Part shown: positions 5,653 through 5,829 of the stretch, piece by piece | How positions within the stretch are numbered: position 1 is the first letter of the stretch | How the letters are laid out: each line of letters opens with the position of its first letter | Assembly (NCBI GenBank): GCA_017447005.1 | Contig: JAFSOM010000462.1 | Location: 1-5,829, forward strand | DNA: 5,829 nt | Origin: Oscillibacter sp. | GTDB taxonomy: Bacteria > Bacillota > Clostridia > Oscillospirales > Oscillospiraceae | Direction: 5' to 3' | Made by a program: the position numbers and the translations under genes | The notes under the pieces: generated by a model | The model's database searches: none | The model's input: only the letters and a program-made list of their open reading frames with translations | What the model was told of the DNA's origin: nothing

Positions 5653-5829
5653 TACGCCGCCACCTCCGCTTTCTTGCCAATGTAGACTTGCGTCACGCCG
5701 ACAATCGCGCACACAAGGAACAGAATCAGCGCTTCCGCCTGACCGACGCCGTATTTCTTATAGGTGAACGCCTGATTGTAAACGTGCATAGCCGCCATTA
5801 CCGACGTATTGAACGGTTCGCCTTTCGTC
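5652..5829 (-). CDS. C-terminal end of the first sugar ABC permease (MalF/UgpA-like), cut by window edge
   Basis: The last 58 codons are visible; the gene continues past the right edge. The peptide reads EPFNTS at about 4-9, MHVYNQAF at 14-21, then a polar YKKYGVGQAEA stretch and a final membrane segment, ALILFLVCAIVGVTQVYI (33-50), with a short charged tail. In CUT1 MalF/UgpA-type permeases the same place holds a YxYxxAF motif, a (Y)GxAxA motif and a last helix, so the match is good despite the short length. Its TAA shares an A with the ATG of the next permease. The operon promoter, and probably the binding-protein gene, lie to the right of the window. Confidence 0.85.
   Translation of the reverse strand, partial: TKGEPFNTSVMAAMHVYNQAFTYKKYGVGQAEALILFLVCAIVGVTQVYIGKKAEVAA

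Overview
The window looks like a chromosomal segment from a Gram-positive-type anaerobe of the Clostridia, possibly near the Oscillospiraceae. This is inferred from the moderately GC-rich coding DNA, strong AGGAGG ribosome sites, a TTG start, consensus sigma-A-type promoters with extended -10 elements, and protein families common in gut Clostridia. No 16S or other taxonomic marker is present, so the assignment is tentative.

Layout. (1) Bases 1-330 hold what looks like an independently transcribed noncoding RNA of about 264 nt. It has a near-consensus promoter (32-60), an 11-bp hairpin starting at the predicted first nucleotide, a multi-branched fold that can be drawn by hand with every helix accounted for, and a 14-bp GC-rich terminator followed by TTTTGTTT (289-330). 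I could not match it with confidence to a known RNA family; the clostridial raiA motif is one candidate to test. (2) Bases 331-449 are a second structured leader, with a GNRA-capped hairpin inside a 6-bp stem, in front of a small secreted, strongly cationic protein of unknown function (450-845) that ends in its own strong terminator. (3) A glycerate kinase gene (1055-2224) has its own extended -10 promoter. (4) A secreted 5'-nucleotidase/metallophosphoesterase (2492-4585, TTG start) carries a C-terminal CFI-box-type domain behind a Gly/Ser/Glu/Gln linker. It has a near-consensus promoter and a possible TGTGA-N6-type operator. (5) Two hairpins (4633-4676 and 4702-4742) separate it from a convergent minus-strand operon. 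That operon encodes two CUT1-family sugar ABC permeases that overlap in TAATG; the first is cut by the right window edge.

Working together: the plus-strand genes each seem to be separate transcription units. Scavenging is the loose common theme: the exported nucleotidase would release nucleosides and phosphate from extracellular nucleotides, the ABC permeases import a carbohydrate, and glycerate kinase feeds glycerate into lower glycolysis. Nothing in the sequence ties them into one pathway. The least explained and most interesting part is the left 450 bases.
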